64,000 nt of DNA from Hoeflea sp. (lineage in GTDB: Bacteria > Pseudomonadota > Alphaproteobacteria > Rhizobiales > Rhizobiaceae). The first letter of the stretch is position 1, and each line of letters starts with the position of its first letter. The notes beneath the pieces are model-generated. The model searched no databases. It was given only the letters and a program-made list of their open reading frames with translations, and had not been told where the DNA came from. The stretch covers positions 1 through 64,000 of the forward strand of contig NZ_NVXQ01000023.1 of assembly GCF_002733955.1 (NCBI RefSeq). Reading direction: 5' to 3'. A program made the position numbers and the translations under genes. Below, piece by piece: positions 25,225 through 34,731 of this stretch.

Positions 25225-26873
25225 AAAGGCCCAGCCTTCAGAAGAAGCTCACACCGAAAGCCTTCCGCGATGCGATTGCGCTGCACGCGCATGAACTCGA
25301 TCGCTGGATTGCGCTCTCGGTCGAGGCCTTCTCGGCGGACCCGAATGCCAGGGAAGATCGGCTCAAGAAGGCGCGCGATCCCGAAACAGGTTTCCGGTTT
25401 TTTATCGAGACCTATTTGCCGCATTATGTGAAGGGCGAGGCCAGCCTTTTCCATGAGCATCTGTTTGCGCGCGTGCCGGAAGTCATTCATGGACCGGGCG
25501 GCGCACGCGATTGTTTTGTCGCCCATCGCGGCGCGTCGAAATCAACACATCTGTCGCTCGGCACCGCGCTCTATTGCATCTGCCTTGGCCTCAAGAACTA
25601 CATCATCGAGATCAGCGACGTTTACAGCCAGGCCGTCCTTCTGCTCGAAGGCATCAAGGCGGAACTGACCGCAAATCCGCGACTGACCAATGACTTTCCG
25701 GGCGTCTGCGGCGCAGGCCGGACGTGGCGGGAAGGCGAGATCGTCACGCGCAACAACATCCGCGTCGAGGCGCTGGGCGCGCTTCAGAAGCTGCGCGGCC
25801 GACGCCACGGTCCGCACCGGCCCGATCTGGTGTTTCTTGACGATATCGAGAACGACGAGAATGTGCGCTCGCCCGAGCAGCGCGACAAGCTCGAAAGCTG
25901 GATCGACAAGGCGGTGCTCAAGCTCGGCCCGCCCGATGGCTCGATCGATGTGTTCTATGTCGGCACGATCCTGCACTTCGACGCAGTGCTGGCACGCAAG
26001 GCCAAGTCGCCGGGATGGCGGGTGACGAAGTTCGCAGCCGTCATCGCATGGCCAACGCGCATGGATCTGTGGGAGCGGTTCGAAGAGCTTTACCACAATG
26101 ATGGACCGGAAGCGGCCAAGGCGTTCTATGCGGCCAATCGATCCGATATGGATGCAGGCGCGATCATCAACTGGCCCGCCATGCAGCCATTGTTGATGCT
26201 GATGCTCGAACCGGCATCAAGCCATTCGGCCTTTGCGTCCGAATACCAGAACCAGCCGATCAGCGAAAACAATCCGTTCGGCTCAATCACCTATTGGGTC
26301 CAGCGCTCGATCGACCTTATCCCGTTCGGCGCGATCGACCCGTCTCTCGGCAAGCATGGCAAGGGCCGCGATCCATCCGCCATTCTTGTGGGCGGCATTG
26401 ATCCGCTGACCGGCACGATGGATGTGCTCGAAGCCTCGATCCGCAAGCGGCTTCCGGATGTCATCATTGCCGACACGATCGAATTCCAGCGCCGCTATCA
26501 ATGTCACCTCTGGTTTGTCGAGGCGGTGCAGTTTCAGGAATTCCTGCGCACCACCCTGATGAAAGATGCCGCCAAGGCGGGTGTGGCGCTGGCCGCCTAC
26601 CCCGTGACACCGACAGCGGACAAGATGCTCCGCATCGAACGTTTGCAGCCGCCGATCGTCGCAGGCCTGATCCGGATCAATCCGACCCAGACGACGCTGA
26701 TCGACCAGCTGCAGCAATGGCCCAATGGCGATCATGATGACGGGCCGGATTGTCTCGACATGCTCTGGCAACACGCGTTGCCGCTGTCGGCGGGTGCGGG
26801 CGTAAATGGCGGCATCCAGACGGCTGGCATCCGCAATCAAACGCAAACCCAGCTTCAGGGGTACAGGCTATGA
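25221..26873 (+). CDS. Large terminase subunit (Mu gp28-like)
   Basis: 550 aa. The N-terminal ATPase has a Walker A-like VAHRGASKST (about 100) and Walker B LVFLDDIEND (about 205). The C-terminal RNase-H-like nuclease has its acidic residues in GAIDPSLGK-type and DDGPDCLDML segments. It drives DNA into the prohead and cuts it at headful. The gene overlaps both neighbours by 4 nt. Confidence 0.9.
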   Translation: MKRPSLQKKLTPKAFRDAIALHAHELDRWIALSVEAFSADPNAREDRLKKARDPETGFRFFIETYLPHYVKGEASLFHEHLFARVPEVIHGPGGARDCFVAHRGASKSTHLSLGTALYCICLGLKNYIIEISDVYSQAVLLLEGIKAELTANPRLTNDFPGVCGAGRTWREGEIVTRNNIRVEALGALQKLRGRRHGPHRPDLVFLDDIENDENVRSPEQRDKLESWIDKAVLKLGPPDGSIDVFYVGTILHFDAVLARKAKSPGWRVTKFAAVIAWPTRMDLWERFEELYHNDGPEAAKAFYAANRSDMDAGAIINWPAMQPLLMLMLEPASSHSAFASEYQNQPISENNPFGSITYWVQRSIDLIPFGAIDPSLGKHGKGRDPSAILVGGIDPLTGTMDVLEASIRKRLPDVIIADTIEFQRRYQCHLWFVEAVQFQEFLRTTLMKDAAKAGVALAAYPVTPTADKMLRIERLQPPIVAGLIRINPTQTTLIDQLQQWPNGDHDDGPDCLDMLWQHALPLSAGAGVNGGIQTAGIRNQTQTQLQGYRL

Positions 26874-29782
26874 GCAAGACACCGGTCACCAAAGACGCGG
26901 GCCGCAAGAACCTGCCCTCCCAGGCTCGTGCCATCATCGCGCATGCGCGCAACGACATCACCATCCCGTTCTTCACCGACGTGTTGCAGCCGGTCGACGA
27001 GACGCTGATCCGCAAAGGCGGCGGCAAGGGACTGGCGATCTATGATGAAATCGAGCGTGACACCCATGCCTGGGCGGTGCTGCAAAAGCGCAAGAAGACG
27101 CTTGTCGCACGGGCATGGGAAGTCGAGCCGGGCGGCGACGATCAGATCGACCGGGACGCCGCTGAGTTCATCACCGAGCTGCTCAAGGAACTGCCCTATG
27201 ATCGCATTTGCGAGGATGCGCTTGACGCCACTCTCAAAGGGTTCTCAGTCGGCGAGATCGTCTGGGGTCGGGACGGCAGGTTCATCGTGCCCGATCGCAT
27301 CATCGCCCATGATCAGCGGCGGTTTGTGTTCGATCCGGACTGGAAGCCACGACTGCTAACGCTCACCAACATGATGAAGGGTGAAACACTACCGGACCGC
27401 AAGTTCATCATTCACCGGCACGGGGTGAAGGGAAACAATCCCTATGGGCTGGGACTGGGTACCAGGCTGTTCTGGCCGGTCCTGTTCAAGCGTGAGGGCG
27501 TGGCCTTCTGGATGACGTTTCTGGAGAAATACGCAAGCCCGACGGTGATCGGAAAGACACCCTACGGCATGCTTGACGATGCACAGAACCGGCTTCTCGA
27601 CACGCTCAAAAACCTTGTTCAGGAAACCGCCGCGACCGTGCCGATCGGCACCGAGGTCGCTTTCCTTGAAGCCACGCGGTCGGGCGCAGTGTCCTACAAG
27701 GAATGGTGCGAATACTGGGACAACCAGATGTCGATCGCCACGCTCGGCGAGACGCTGTCGACCGACATTCAGGGTCAGGGCTCACGGGCTGCGGCTGACA
27801 CCCATGCAGAGATCAAGGAATTGTTGGTCGACGCGGATTGTGACCTCCTGTCCGACACGCATCAGGCGACGCTTGTGCGATGGACAGTTGATCTCAACTT
27901 CCCAGGCGCAAAATTGCCCAAGATCTGGCGCATACGCCCGGCCAACGAAAAGGCGGATGCTGAGACCGAAGAAGCCAAGGCTAAGGCGGGGACGTCGCGC
28001 GAGGCATTGATCAGCAAGGTGACGGTGTCGGCGGCGCGGATCGAGGATGATGCGCAGGCACGGGACTTTATCGCCAGTCTGCTCGATAACATCGTCGACG
28101 AGGATCTGATCGACACGCTTGTCGCCAACCGGCAGGCATTCGCCGAGGCATCGGCAATGCGGACGGGAGAAAAGCCGGGCTCGCTTCCCGCTGATCCAAA
28201 AAAAAAAGATGATCCGCGTCCGGCCATTGGGCTAGAGGCCGAATTCGCCGAACGGCTGGATCGGGACAGCGAAGCACAAGAGGCAATCACCCAAAGGCTC
28301 GCCAATGAGCTGGCACCGCTTGAAACATCACGGCTTGCATCGATCCGCAATGTCCTTGATGAGGCCGCAGACCTTGAGGATGCGGCCAAGCGCTTGCTGA
28401 TCCTCGGCGCGTCCTGGAAAGTTGATGCGGCTGCGGCAGCAATCGCGCAAGCCCTGACCGCAGCACGGCTTGCGGGCCGCGATGCGGTGCTAGATGAGGT
28501 CTCGGGCGAAATCGCTTTTGCGGACCCGGATGTCTTCAACCAGCCCTTCAAAGAACAGATCGACTATTTCGAGCAGAAAGAGCCAAGGCCTTCGAAGGAC
28601 TGGACCAACCTCAAGGGACCGGACCATGATCGCGGCTTCATGATCGCGGGCGCGAAAGACCGGGACATGCTCAACGATTTTCACACCGCGATCGGCAAGG
28701 CGCTCAAGGACGGCACCGGGCTTCAAGCGTTCCGCAAGGACTTCGATGCGATCGCGGCTAAGTATGGCTGGAGCTACAAGGGTGAGCGTGACTGGCGTTC
28801 GAAGGTGATCTTCGAGACCAATGTGCGCACCTCCTATATGGCCGGACGGCTCAAGCAGATGCGTGACCCGGCTGTCATGAAGGCGCGGCCCTTTTGGATG
28901 TACCGGCACGGTATGACGCGCAAGCCGAAGGTGCCCAGGCGGCAACACCAGCTGTGGGACCGGATGGTACTGCCCGCCGACGATCCATGGTTTGAGACCC
29001 ACTATCCGCCCAACGATTGGGGTTGTTCTTGTGGCGTCGTCACCCTGTCGGCACGTGATCTCAAGCGCCTCAATCTGACGGTGAGCCCATCTCCGGAAGT
29101 ATTGACAGAACCCGCGATCGATCCCGCCGCCGGCAAACTGACCGAGAAGCCGCAGGGCATCGGCCATGGCTGGGATCACATGCCGGGCGATCTGTGGCAG
29201 CGCGGGCTGACGCCAAGCCAAGTCGAGACGCTGCCGGGCTTCGACATGGTTTCAATTGATGCTGCCGAACCACTGAGTGATTTGATGGCCAGCATGCCCG
29301 CGATAAAGGCCAAGGAAATCGCTTCGGGCAAATCCCCTGAAACCTATTTGAATGCCTTCCTCAAGGGATTTGGCGCTGAGAGCGATCAGGCGGTGTTGTT
29401 CCGCGACAAGGTTGGCCAGGCGCTTGTGATCAGCGATGACTTGTTCCGCAACGGGCTGAATGAACTCAAGGTCATGAAACGTGGGCGTGAAATCCATGCC
29501 GCGCAATTGGCCGAAGCGATCAGAGATCCCGACGAAATCTGGATCGGTGTTGTGGAACGCCCGGTTCCCGATGATCAGGGCGGCGGTGTCGAACGGCTTG
29601 TCGACCGGCGTTATGTCCGCGTCGATCAGAAGACCGGATTGCTGGCCATCTTCGAGCTGGTCGGGAACCAATGGATAGGGCGCACCGCGTTTGCGCCGAA
29701 AAAGGGCTTGGTCAAAACCGATGTCAACCAGATCAACAAACGGCGCACCGGATACCGGGTTTTCAAACGGAAAACCAAATGA
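26870..29782 (+). CDS. Portal-MuF-PBECR2 fusion protein (gp29-gp30)
   Basis: 970 aa in one frame. Residues 1 to about 540 are a DUF935 portal (Mu gp29). About 555-760 are a MuF/gp30 head-morphogenesis domain, seen in FKEQIDYFEQK, ETNVRTSYMAGR and a WGCSC motif. The C-terminus (about 860-970) looks like a PBECR2 nuclease-fold domain, known from toxins and MuF-linked effectors carried in the capsid. Mu has separate portal and MuF genes. A run of ten A (28198-28207) lies in a linker near residue 445, where a one-base slip either way would end translation. Confidence 0.8.
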   Translation: MSKTPVTKDAGRKNLPSQARAIIAHARNDITIPFFTDVLQPVDETLIRKGGGKGLAIYDEIERDTHAWAVLQKRKKTLVARAWEVEPGGDDQIDRDAAEFITELLKELPYDRICEDALDATLKGFSVGEIVWGRDGRFIVPDRIIAHDQRRFVFDPDWKPRLLTLTNMMKGETLPDRKFIIHRHGVKGNNPYGLGLGTRLFWPVLFKREGVAFWMTFLEKYASPTVIGKTPYGMLDDAQNRLLDTLKNLVQETAATVPIGTEVAFLEATRSGAVSYKEWCEYWDNQMSIATLGETLSTDIQGQGSRAAADTHAEIKELLVDADCDLLSDTHQATLVRWTVDLNFPGAKLPKIWRIRPANEKADAETEEAKAKAGTSREALISKVTVSAARIEDDAQARDFIASLLDNIVDEDLIDTLVANRQAFAEASAMRTGEKPGSLPADPKKKDDPRPAIGLEAEFAERLDRDSEAQEAITQRLANELAPLETSRLASIRNVLDEAADLEDAAKRLLILGASWKVDAAAAAIAQALTAARLAGRDAVLDEVSGEIAFADPDVFNQPFKEQIDYFEQKEPRPSKDWTNLKGPDHDRGFMIAGAKDRDMLNDFHTAIGKALKDGTGLQAFRKDFDAIAAKYGWSYKGERDWRSKVIFETNVRTSYMAGRLKQMRDPAVMKARPFWMYRHGMTRKPKVPRRQHQLWDRMVLPADDPWFETHYPPNDWGCSCGVVTLSARDLKRLNLTVSPSPEVLTEPAIDPAAGKLTEKPQGIGHGWDHMPGDLWQRGLTPSQVETLPGFDMVSIDAAEPLSDLMASMPAIKAKEIASGKSPETYLNAFLKGFGAESDQAVLFRDKVGQALVISDDLFRNGLNELKVMKRGREIHAAQLAEAIRDPDEIWIGVVERPVPDDQGGGVERLVDRRYVRVDQKTGLLAIFELVGNQWIGRTAFAPKKGLVKTDVNQINKRRTGYRVFKRKTK
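28198..28207 (+). repeat. A10 homopolymer inside the portal-MuF gene
   Basis: Ten consecutive A encode the end of CCA and three Lys. One extra A would put TGA two codons after the run; one A fewer leads to TAG nine codons on. A classic substrate for transcriptional slippage, or else a sequencing-sensitive site. Confidence 0.7.
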
Positions 29783-29905
29783 CCGGCGAGCCAAGAAAAA
29801 AGGCCGCCTGGGAATGATCCAGCGGCCCATGGTTGCGGCGGTGCAGGAGCATCATCGCCCGTTCTCGCAACACTTCCCACATAGCTCGGAACGGAGACGA
29901 ATTCA

Positions 29906-30367
29906 ATGACAGGCATCTCCTATGAAATCGAGATCGACAATGTGGATATCGAAGCCGAGCTGAGGCGGCGGCTTGCCCAGATGGAAGATCTGACGCCATT
30001 CCACACCATTGTCGGCGAGCATTTGCTTGTCTCGCTTGATGAGCGATTTGAAAGCGAGACCTCGCCGGACGGATCACCTTGGCAGCGCCATGCGCCTGCC
30101 ACCACCACCCATCGTCTCAAGAAACATGGCAACGCGCCGCTGACGATCCTGCGGCTGAGGGGCCGCCTTGCCGGATCTTTCAGCTACCAGGCAAACTCGG
30201 ATCATGCGCGGGTCGGCACGCCGGTAGTCTATGCGGCGATCCATCACTTCGGAGGCAAGGCAGGCCGCAACAGAAAAGTGACGATCCCGGCGCGGCCCTA
30301 CCTGGGCTTATCGGCGGTAGATCAGAGCGCCATGATTGAGATCGCGGAGGAATGGTTGGGGCAGTAG
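29906..30367 (+). CDS. gpG-like virion morphogenesis protein
   Basis: 153 aa, phage virion morphogenesis family (Mu gpG). Family features are the segment SPDGSPWQ near residue 56, the TPVVYAAIHHFGG block near 105 and the terminal IPARPYLGLS. It acts in head or head-tail completion. A second, diverged copy of its last 30 codons lies beyond the accessory gene at 31820, so the 3' end seems to have been exchanged. Confidence 0.82.
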   Translation: MTGISYEIEIDNVDIEAELRRRLAQMEDLTPFHTIVGEHLLVSLDERFESETSPDGSPWQRHAPATTTHRLKKHGNAPLTILRLRGRLAGSFSYQANSDHARVGTPVVYAAIHHFGGKAGRNRKVTIPARPYLGLSAVDQSAMIEIAEEWLGQ

Positions 30368-30398
30368 CTGATCCGGGTGGGGATCTCACACCAAACAG

Positions 30399-31814
30399 AT
30401 GAGAACGCCTTTAGCAAATGATAAGCCTGCAATTGACCTCACTGGAATTTGCAACAAGTATCCGGAGCTATCGAATCTGGAGATCGGCATGGCGGACTTT
30501 GAGGCGGTTATCCGCAAAGCGGTAAACACTCTTGATCCGAACAATTCTGAAAAGCGACAACTCGTCTACGGCAGGGCGAGATCGGCAGTACGTCAACAGC
30601 TAGAGTCTTTCACACCACCACCTTCTGAAGAAGTGACCCTTCGGTACTTGGAGGAGCTTGAGGGCGCCATCCAAATAGTCGAAACTGACAGCTCAAAGCA
30701 AGACGATCCGCTGGCAGAGTTGGCGAGAACAATGGAGCTGGACTATACTCCTCCGGACTTAGAGGACGTGCTGATCGGCGACACGTCGGACGGAGACTTT
30801 CCATTCGCCGACCTACAAATATTCGCCACCAATAACAGCCCAATACCGGACGAAGCGCTTAGCCCTCTAGAACGCCTGTTAGGCATAGAATCACATTCAA
30901 AGCCGGTCGATCCTGCGGAGTATACCAAACTTGTAAGTCAGGCGATTCCTGATGACCTGCCGGGACCCAGCTTCGAGCCAGGCGAGAATGGAAAACTGAA
31001 ACTCGCGAGAAGCGGTCACGCGACAAAATCAGATATCGAAAGGGTTGCTTCGATCCGGTTGGCTCTGATTGAAGTGGTCGAGGAGCTGATAGGCGTCAGT
31101 AAAGGCTCGAACTCACATTCACAGGTAACAAAACTCGCTACGAAGTACCGTAATTCGCTCGGAGAAAACGAGCAGGAACTTTCGATCGATTTGGCATATG
31201 CCTATGGCTTGAGGCTCGCAAATTTCCGGGCGGAATTGACGAAGGGCATTGCTACCGGTGACTTTCCCGAAGGATCTCCGGAAGTAGAAGAGGCCCTTCA
31301 ATCGGTGGAGACACTCCATCGGACCATGATCATGGACACGGTGCGAGGGCGCGAACTTGTCAGCCATGTAATCGAATTCGAAAACCCGACAGACGCCGAA
31401 GCCAAACGAGACAGCCTGACGGAAGTCGCCGAAGCGGTGGCTCAGGACGATGGTTTGATCGAGAAAGACGACGCACCAGAAATCGTCGAGATCGCCAAAC
31501 AATTTGCCACTGGCTCGAATCCCGGCCGATCGAGCCAAGTCGCAACTGCGACAATGTCCAACATGCTCGGCAGCATTGCTAAACCGATAGCGTTTGGCGC
31601 TGCTGCTGCTGCTACAGGCATTATTGGGAACGCCTCATGGACGGGAGTCGTTAGCGGCTACAATGCGTCTTTGCCATTCCAGAATCACGCGATACAATTC
31701 TTCCTGGCTCATGCGCCAGCTTTGACAAGGCTCTCATTACTTATAGGGGGTGACATCAGCTGGGTGCCATCATTCCTACAGTGGCTGAAGTCCCGAGAAC
31801 GAAAGGAGCAGTAA
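30399..31814 (+). CDS. Accessory (moron) gene, 471-aa membrane-tailed protein
   Basis: Not recognised. ATG 30399 gives an acidic, mainly helical protein. An N-terminal segment (DFEAVIRKAVNTLDPN, then RQLVYGRARSAVRQQLE) recalls short helical motifs seen in many unrelated alphaproteobacterial hypotheticals. The C-terminus has hydrophobic stretches near 395-415 (IAFGAAAAATGIIGN) and 430-455, likely membrane-associated, and ends basic. Base composition is visibly more AT-rich than the phage genes around it. It lies between gpG and a duplicated gpG tail, so it was probably acquired by recombination. Could act in superinfection exclusion or defence; that is speculation. Confidence 0.7.
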   Translation: MRTPLANDKPAIDLTGICNKYPELSNLEIGMADFEAVIRKAVNTLDPNNSEKRQLVYGRARSAVRQQLESFTPPPSEEVTLRYLEELEGAIQIVETDSSKQDDPLAELARTMELDYTPPDLEDVLIGDTSDGDFPFADLQIFATNNSPIPDEALSPLERLLGIESHSKPVDPAEYTKLVSQAIPDDLPGPSFEPGENGKLKLARSGHATKSDIERVASIRLALIEVVEELIGVSKGSNSHSQVTKLATKYRNSLGENEQELSIDLAYAYGLRLANFRAELTKGIATGDFPEGSPEVEEALQSVETLHRTMIMDTVRGRELVSHVIEFENPTDAEAKRDSLTEVAEAVAQDDGLIEKDDAPEIVEIAKQFATGSNPGRSSQVATATMSNMLGSIAKPIAFGAAAAATGIIGNASWTGVVSGYNASLPFQNHAIQFFLAHAPALTRLSLLIGGDISWVPSFLQWLKSRERKEQ

Positions 31815-31819
31815 ACGCT

Positions 31820-31912
31820 TGAGGTAACATTCCCGGCCCGGCCCTATTTGGACTTGTCAAACGATGATCGAACCGCCATCGCCGAAATGGCGGAGGACTG
31901 GCTGTCAAATTG
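31820..31912 (+). pseudogene. Orphan gpG 3' end (30 codons)
   Basis: The frame encodes VTFPARPYLDLS... and ends in TGA. It aligns with the last 30 residues of the gpG-like protein (30275-30367) at 17 of 30 identities without gaps. It has no start codon of its own. It is read as the original gpG tail, left behind when the accessory gene arrived with a different tail. Confidence 0.75.
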
Positions 31913-32098
31913 ATCCGAACCGGGCTAAAATCGATCAGCGCCACAGAAGGCCACACAAGCCCGTCAGCAGGCATTCGGGTCTCCTTGTACCGGAAATCGC
32001 CCCGACCCGCGTTAGAGGGGCGTTAGAAACCCGGCAATCGCCGGTCCGGTTCCCTTCCCGCCTTCGCATCTCCCATTCCGGCCAATAAATCGCTTCTG

Positions 32099-32113
32099 GC
32101 GGACAATGTCCGC
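32099..32113. promoter_or_regulatory. Dyad operator 2 (head operon)
   Basis: Perfect palindrome GCGGACAATGTCCGC, 52 bp before the protease ATG. Same core as operators 1, 3 and 4. It lies at the end of about 190 bp without a gene after the gpG remnant; a CGCCCC/GGGGCG hairpin at about 31998-32022 may end upstream transcription. Confidence 0.65.
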
Positions 32114-32165
32114 TTATTTGGCTGCCTCGCGCCGGGCAATCTCGCCTCACATTGATGGTGAGGCC

Positions 32166-33329
32166 ATGACGCAAAAATCAACGACAGCAGAAGCGCGCAT
32201 CGAAGTGTTCCGGTCCGGCGTCTTCACGCCCATGAACGGGATGCCGATCACCTTCGGCGCGGCTGACTTGGCTGGCATCGCGACCTCTTATGATCCAGAC
32301 AATGCGCCAGCGCCGATCGTCGTTGGTCACCCGAAGACCGATGCACCTGCTTTCGGCTGGGCGTCCAGCTTTGACTATGACGCGGAAGCTGACCGGCTGT
32401 TCGCCGATCTGGATGACATCGCTCCGGAGTTTGCCGAGGCCGTCCGCGCGGGGCACTACAAGAAGGTCTCGATGTCCTTTTTCCCGCCCGATGCGGCGAA
32501 CAATCCGACGCCTGGCAGCTGGTACCCCAAACATATCGGCTTTCTGGGTGCCGCCGCACCGGCTGTGCCGGGACTCAGGAACATCGCTTTCGCCGAAGAT
32601 CCCGAAGTCATCACCTTTGAAGCGAGTTTTGGTGAGGCGGCTTTCGGTGAGCGCGGCTTTGAAGATGCCGCCAGCCTGTTCCGGAACCTGCGCGAATGGA
32701 TCATCGACAAGTTCAGCCTGGAAGAGGCCGACAAGGTGCTTCCCGCCTACCGGCTGGAATGGCTCGACAACACCGAAATCGATCCCGGCAAGTCCGGCCC
32801 GGCATTCGCGGGCCGCCCCACACCTGCCAGCTCAACCACGAAAAAGGTTCCCGACATGACCAAGCCCGATCCGAAGCCTGCTGATTTTGCTGCCCGCGAG
32901 GCGGAGATCGCAGCCCGCGAAACCAAGCTGGCCGAGCGTGAGCAGAAGGCCCGGCATGACGATCATGAAGCCTTTGCCGAAAGCCTGATCGAGGCGGGCA
33001 AGTTCGCGCCCGTGCAGAAGGACAATCTGGTCGCCATTCTCGATGCGCTGCCGGTCGAAACCGCAGTGTCGTTCTCCGAAAGCGACAAATCCGCAGATCG
33101 CCCGATTGCCGATGCACTCAAGGCGCTGCTTGAGGCGCAGCCGAAGTTCATCGACTTCGGCCAGGCTGATCTCGGCGAAGATCCGACGAAGGTCAATCAG
33201 GTGTCCTTTGCCTCCGATGGCAAGGCGGTCGATCCCGACCAGCTGGCGCTCGACGCCAAGGCGCAGGCCTTCATGTCCCAGAACCCCGGAACCGATTATC
33301 TCACCGCCGTGCGCGCGGTGGGCGGCTGA
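32166..33329 (+). CDS. Phage prohead protease with C-terminal scaffold (Mu gpI/Z)
   Basis: 387 aa from ATG 32166 (GGTGAGG upstream); a longer frame would run through the operator. The N-terminal part resembles the Mu I protease (VVGHPKTDAPAFGW, then VSMSFFP). The C-terminal half is a scaffold-like charged coiled coil (REAEIAARETKLAEREQKA). An in-frame ATG at 32856 after AAGG could yield a separate scaffold, as Z is made from within I in Mu. Confidence 0.82.
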   Translation: MTQKSTTAEARIEVFRSGVFTPMNGMPITFGAADLAGIATSYDPDNAPAPIVVGHPKTDAPAFGWASSFDYDAEADRLFADLDDIAPEFAEAVRAGHYKKVSMSFFPPDAANNPTPGSWYPKHIGFLGAAAPAVPGLRNIAFAEDPEVITFEASFGEAAFGERGFEDAASLFRNLREWIIDKFSLEEADKVLPAYRLEWLDNTEIDPGKSGPAFAGRPTPASSTTKKVPDMTKPDPKPADFAAREAEIAARETKLAEREQKARHDDHEAFAESLIEAGKFAPVQKDNLVAILDALPVETAVSFSESDKSADRPIADALKALLEAQPKFIDFGQADLGEDPTKVNQVSFASDGKAVDPDQLALDAKAQAFMSQNPGTDYLTAVRAVGG

Positions 33330-33358
33330 TCAGCAGCCGAGCAACAGGAGAAAAGCCC

Positions 33359-33697
33359 GTGAACCGCTATCTGAGCCTACTCAATCTGACCGTTGTCGCA
33401 GCCGGAGCTATCGGAGCCTATGAGCTGGTCGGTTTCAACGACCAGGCCATCGCTGCCGAGGACGCGGCCGTCAAGGGCATCGCGCTCAATCCGGCCGCCA
33501 TTGGCGAGCCGACTGCCGCCATGGCCGCTGGCACGATCACGATCAAGGCCGATGGCGTCATCAACGCGGGTGAAAAGATCATCTCGTCGGCGACCAAGGG
33601 CCGGGTGAAAACCGCCGGTGTCGACCCGGCCAATGCCTTCGCCGTCGCGCTGACATCGGCCGCAGACGGCGAGCTTGTCGAAATCCTGATCCGCTAA
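33359..33697 (+). CDS. DUF2190-like capsid decoration protein
   Basis: 112 aa from GTG 33359. A Gly/Ala-rich beta protein with the pattern of DUF2190 cement proteins (GIALNPAAIGE, TKGRVKTAGVDPA, ADGELVEILI). It would stabilise the capsid surface. Located between scaffold and major capsid genes. Confidence 0.7.
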   Translation: MNRYLSLLNLTVVAAGAIGAYELVGFNDQAIAAEDAAVKGIALNPAAIGEPTAAMAAGTITIKADGVINAGEKIISSATKGRVKTAGVDPANAFAVALTSAADGELVEILIR

Positions 33698-33751
33698 GCG
33701 GCAACATCTGCCCAGTCCGCGCGAGCGGCGACATCCAAAGGAAGCCTGACC

Positions 33752-34693
33752 ATGCCTCTTAACAACCGTACCGCCGCTGTCGTCGATGTGATCCTGTCGC
33801 GTCACGCACGCGGATACCGCAACGGCACCATGATCGGCCATCTGATCGCGCCGCGCGTCTACGTGGGCAATCGCAACATGCGCACCATTGCGTTCGGCAA
33901 GGAAAGCTTCCGCGCCGTCAACGCCCGCCGCGCACCGGGAGCGAACACCAAGCGCATCCAGTATGGTTTTGCCTCCGATCCGCTCTCGCTGCTCCAGGAC
34001 AGCCTTGAAGCGCTCGTTCCCTACGAGCATCAGGAAGAGGCCGAAAAGGTGCCGGGCATCGATCTGGCGGCCAATGCCGTCAATATGGTCATGGATGTGC
34101 TCGACCTCGGCCTTGAGTTGGAAACGGCCCAGATGGTGCGGAACGCCGCCACTTACGATGTCAACTCGAAACTGGCGCTGGCAGGTGCTGACAAGTGGTC
34201 CCATGTGGACAGCGATCCGTCCGCCGACATCGACGCCGCCAAGGAAGCGATCCGGCTGCGCATCGGGCGTTACCCGAACCAGCTCACGCTCGGCGCTCCG
34301 GTGTTTGCCGCACTCAAGCGTCATCCGAAGATCAAGGAACAGTTCAAATATACGAGTTCCGAGAGCATCACGGCACAGATGATGGCGAGCTATTTTGATC
34401 TTGAAAAGGTCATTGTCGGCAGCGCCGTCTATCTGCCGGAAGCCGCAAGCAATGACGACAACGCCACCGATGTCTGGGGCAATGATGCGATCCTCGCATT
34501 CGTGCCCAACGCCCAGACCGGCAACTTCCAGATCCCGAGCTTTGCCTACACCTACGAGCTGAACGGCTATCCGCTGGTCGAGCAGCCCTATGCGGACCGC
34601 AACGCCAAGAGCTGGATTTACCCGACCACGGTCGAGCGCCGTCCCAAGCTGGTCGGCGTTGACGCGGGCTTCCTGTTCATCGGCGCGGTCTGA
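33752..34693 (+). CDS. Major capsid protein
   Basis: 313 aa, position of Mu T. It resembles HK97-fold major capsid proteins of transposable phages, with LTLGAPVFAALKRHPKIKEQ and VIVGSAVYLPEAA segments. The terminal part (VVERRPKLVGVDAGFLF-like) fits the P domain. Strong AAAGGAAG precedes the ATG, in line with high expression. Confidence 0.85.
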   Translation: MPLNNRTAAVVDVILSRHARGYRNGTMIGHLIAPRVYVGNRNMRTIAFGKESFRAVNARRAPGANTKRIQYGFASDPLSLLQDSLEALVPYEHQEEAEKVPGIDLAANAVNMVMDVLDLGLELETAQMVRNAATYDVNSKLALAGADKWSHVDSDPSADIDAAKEAIRLRIGRYPNQLTLGAPVFAALKRHPKIKEQFKYTSSESITAQMMASYFDLEKVIVGSAVYLPEAASNDDNATDVWGNDAILAFVPNAQTGNFQIPSFAYTYELNGYPLVEQPYADRNAKSWIYPTTVERRPKLVGVDAGFLFIGAV

Positions 34694-34731
34694 TCACAGA
34701 TCTGAAGCACCAACTCTGAAGGAGGCCCGCC

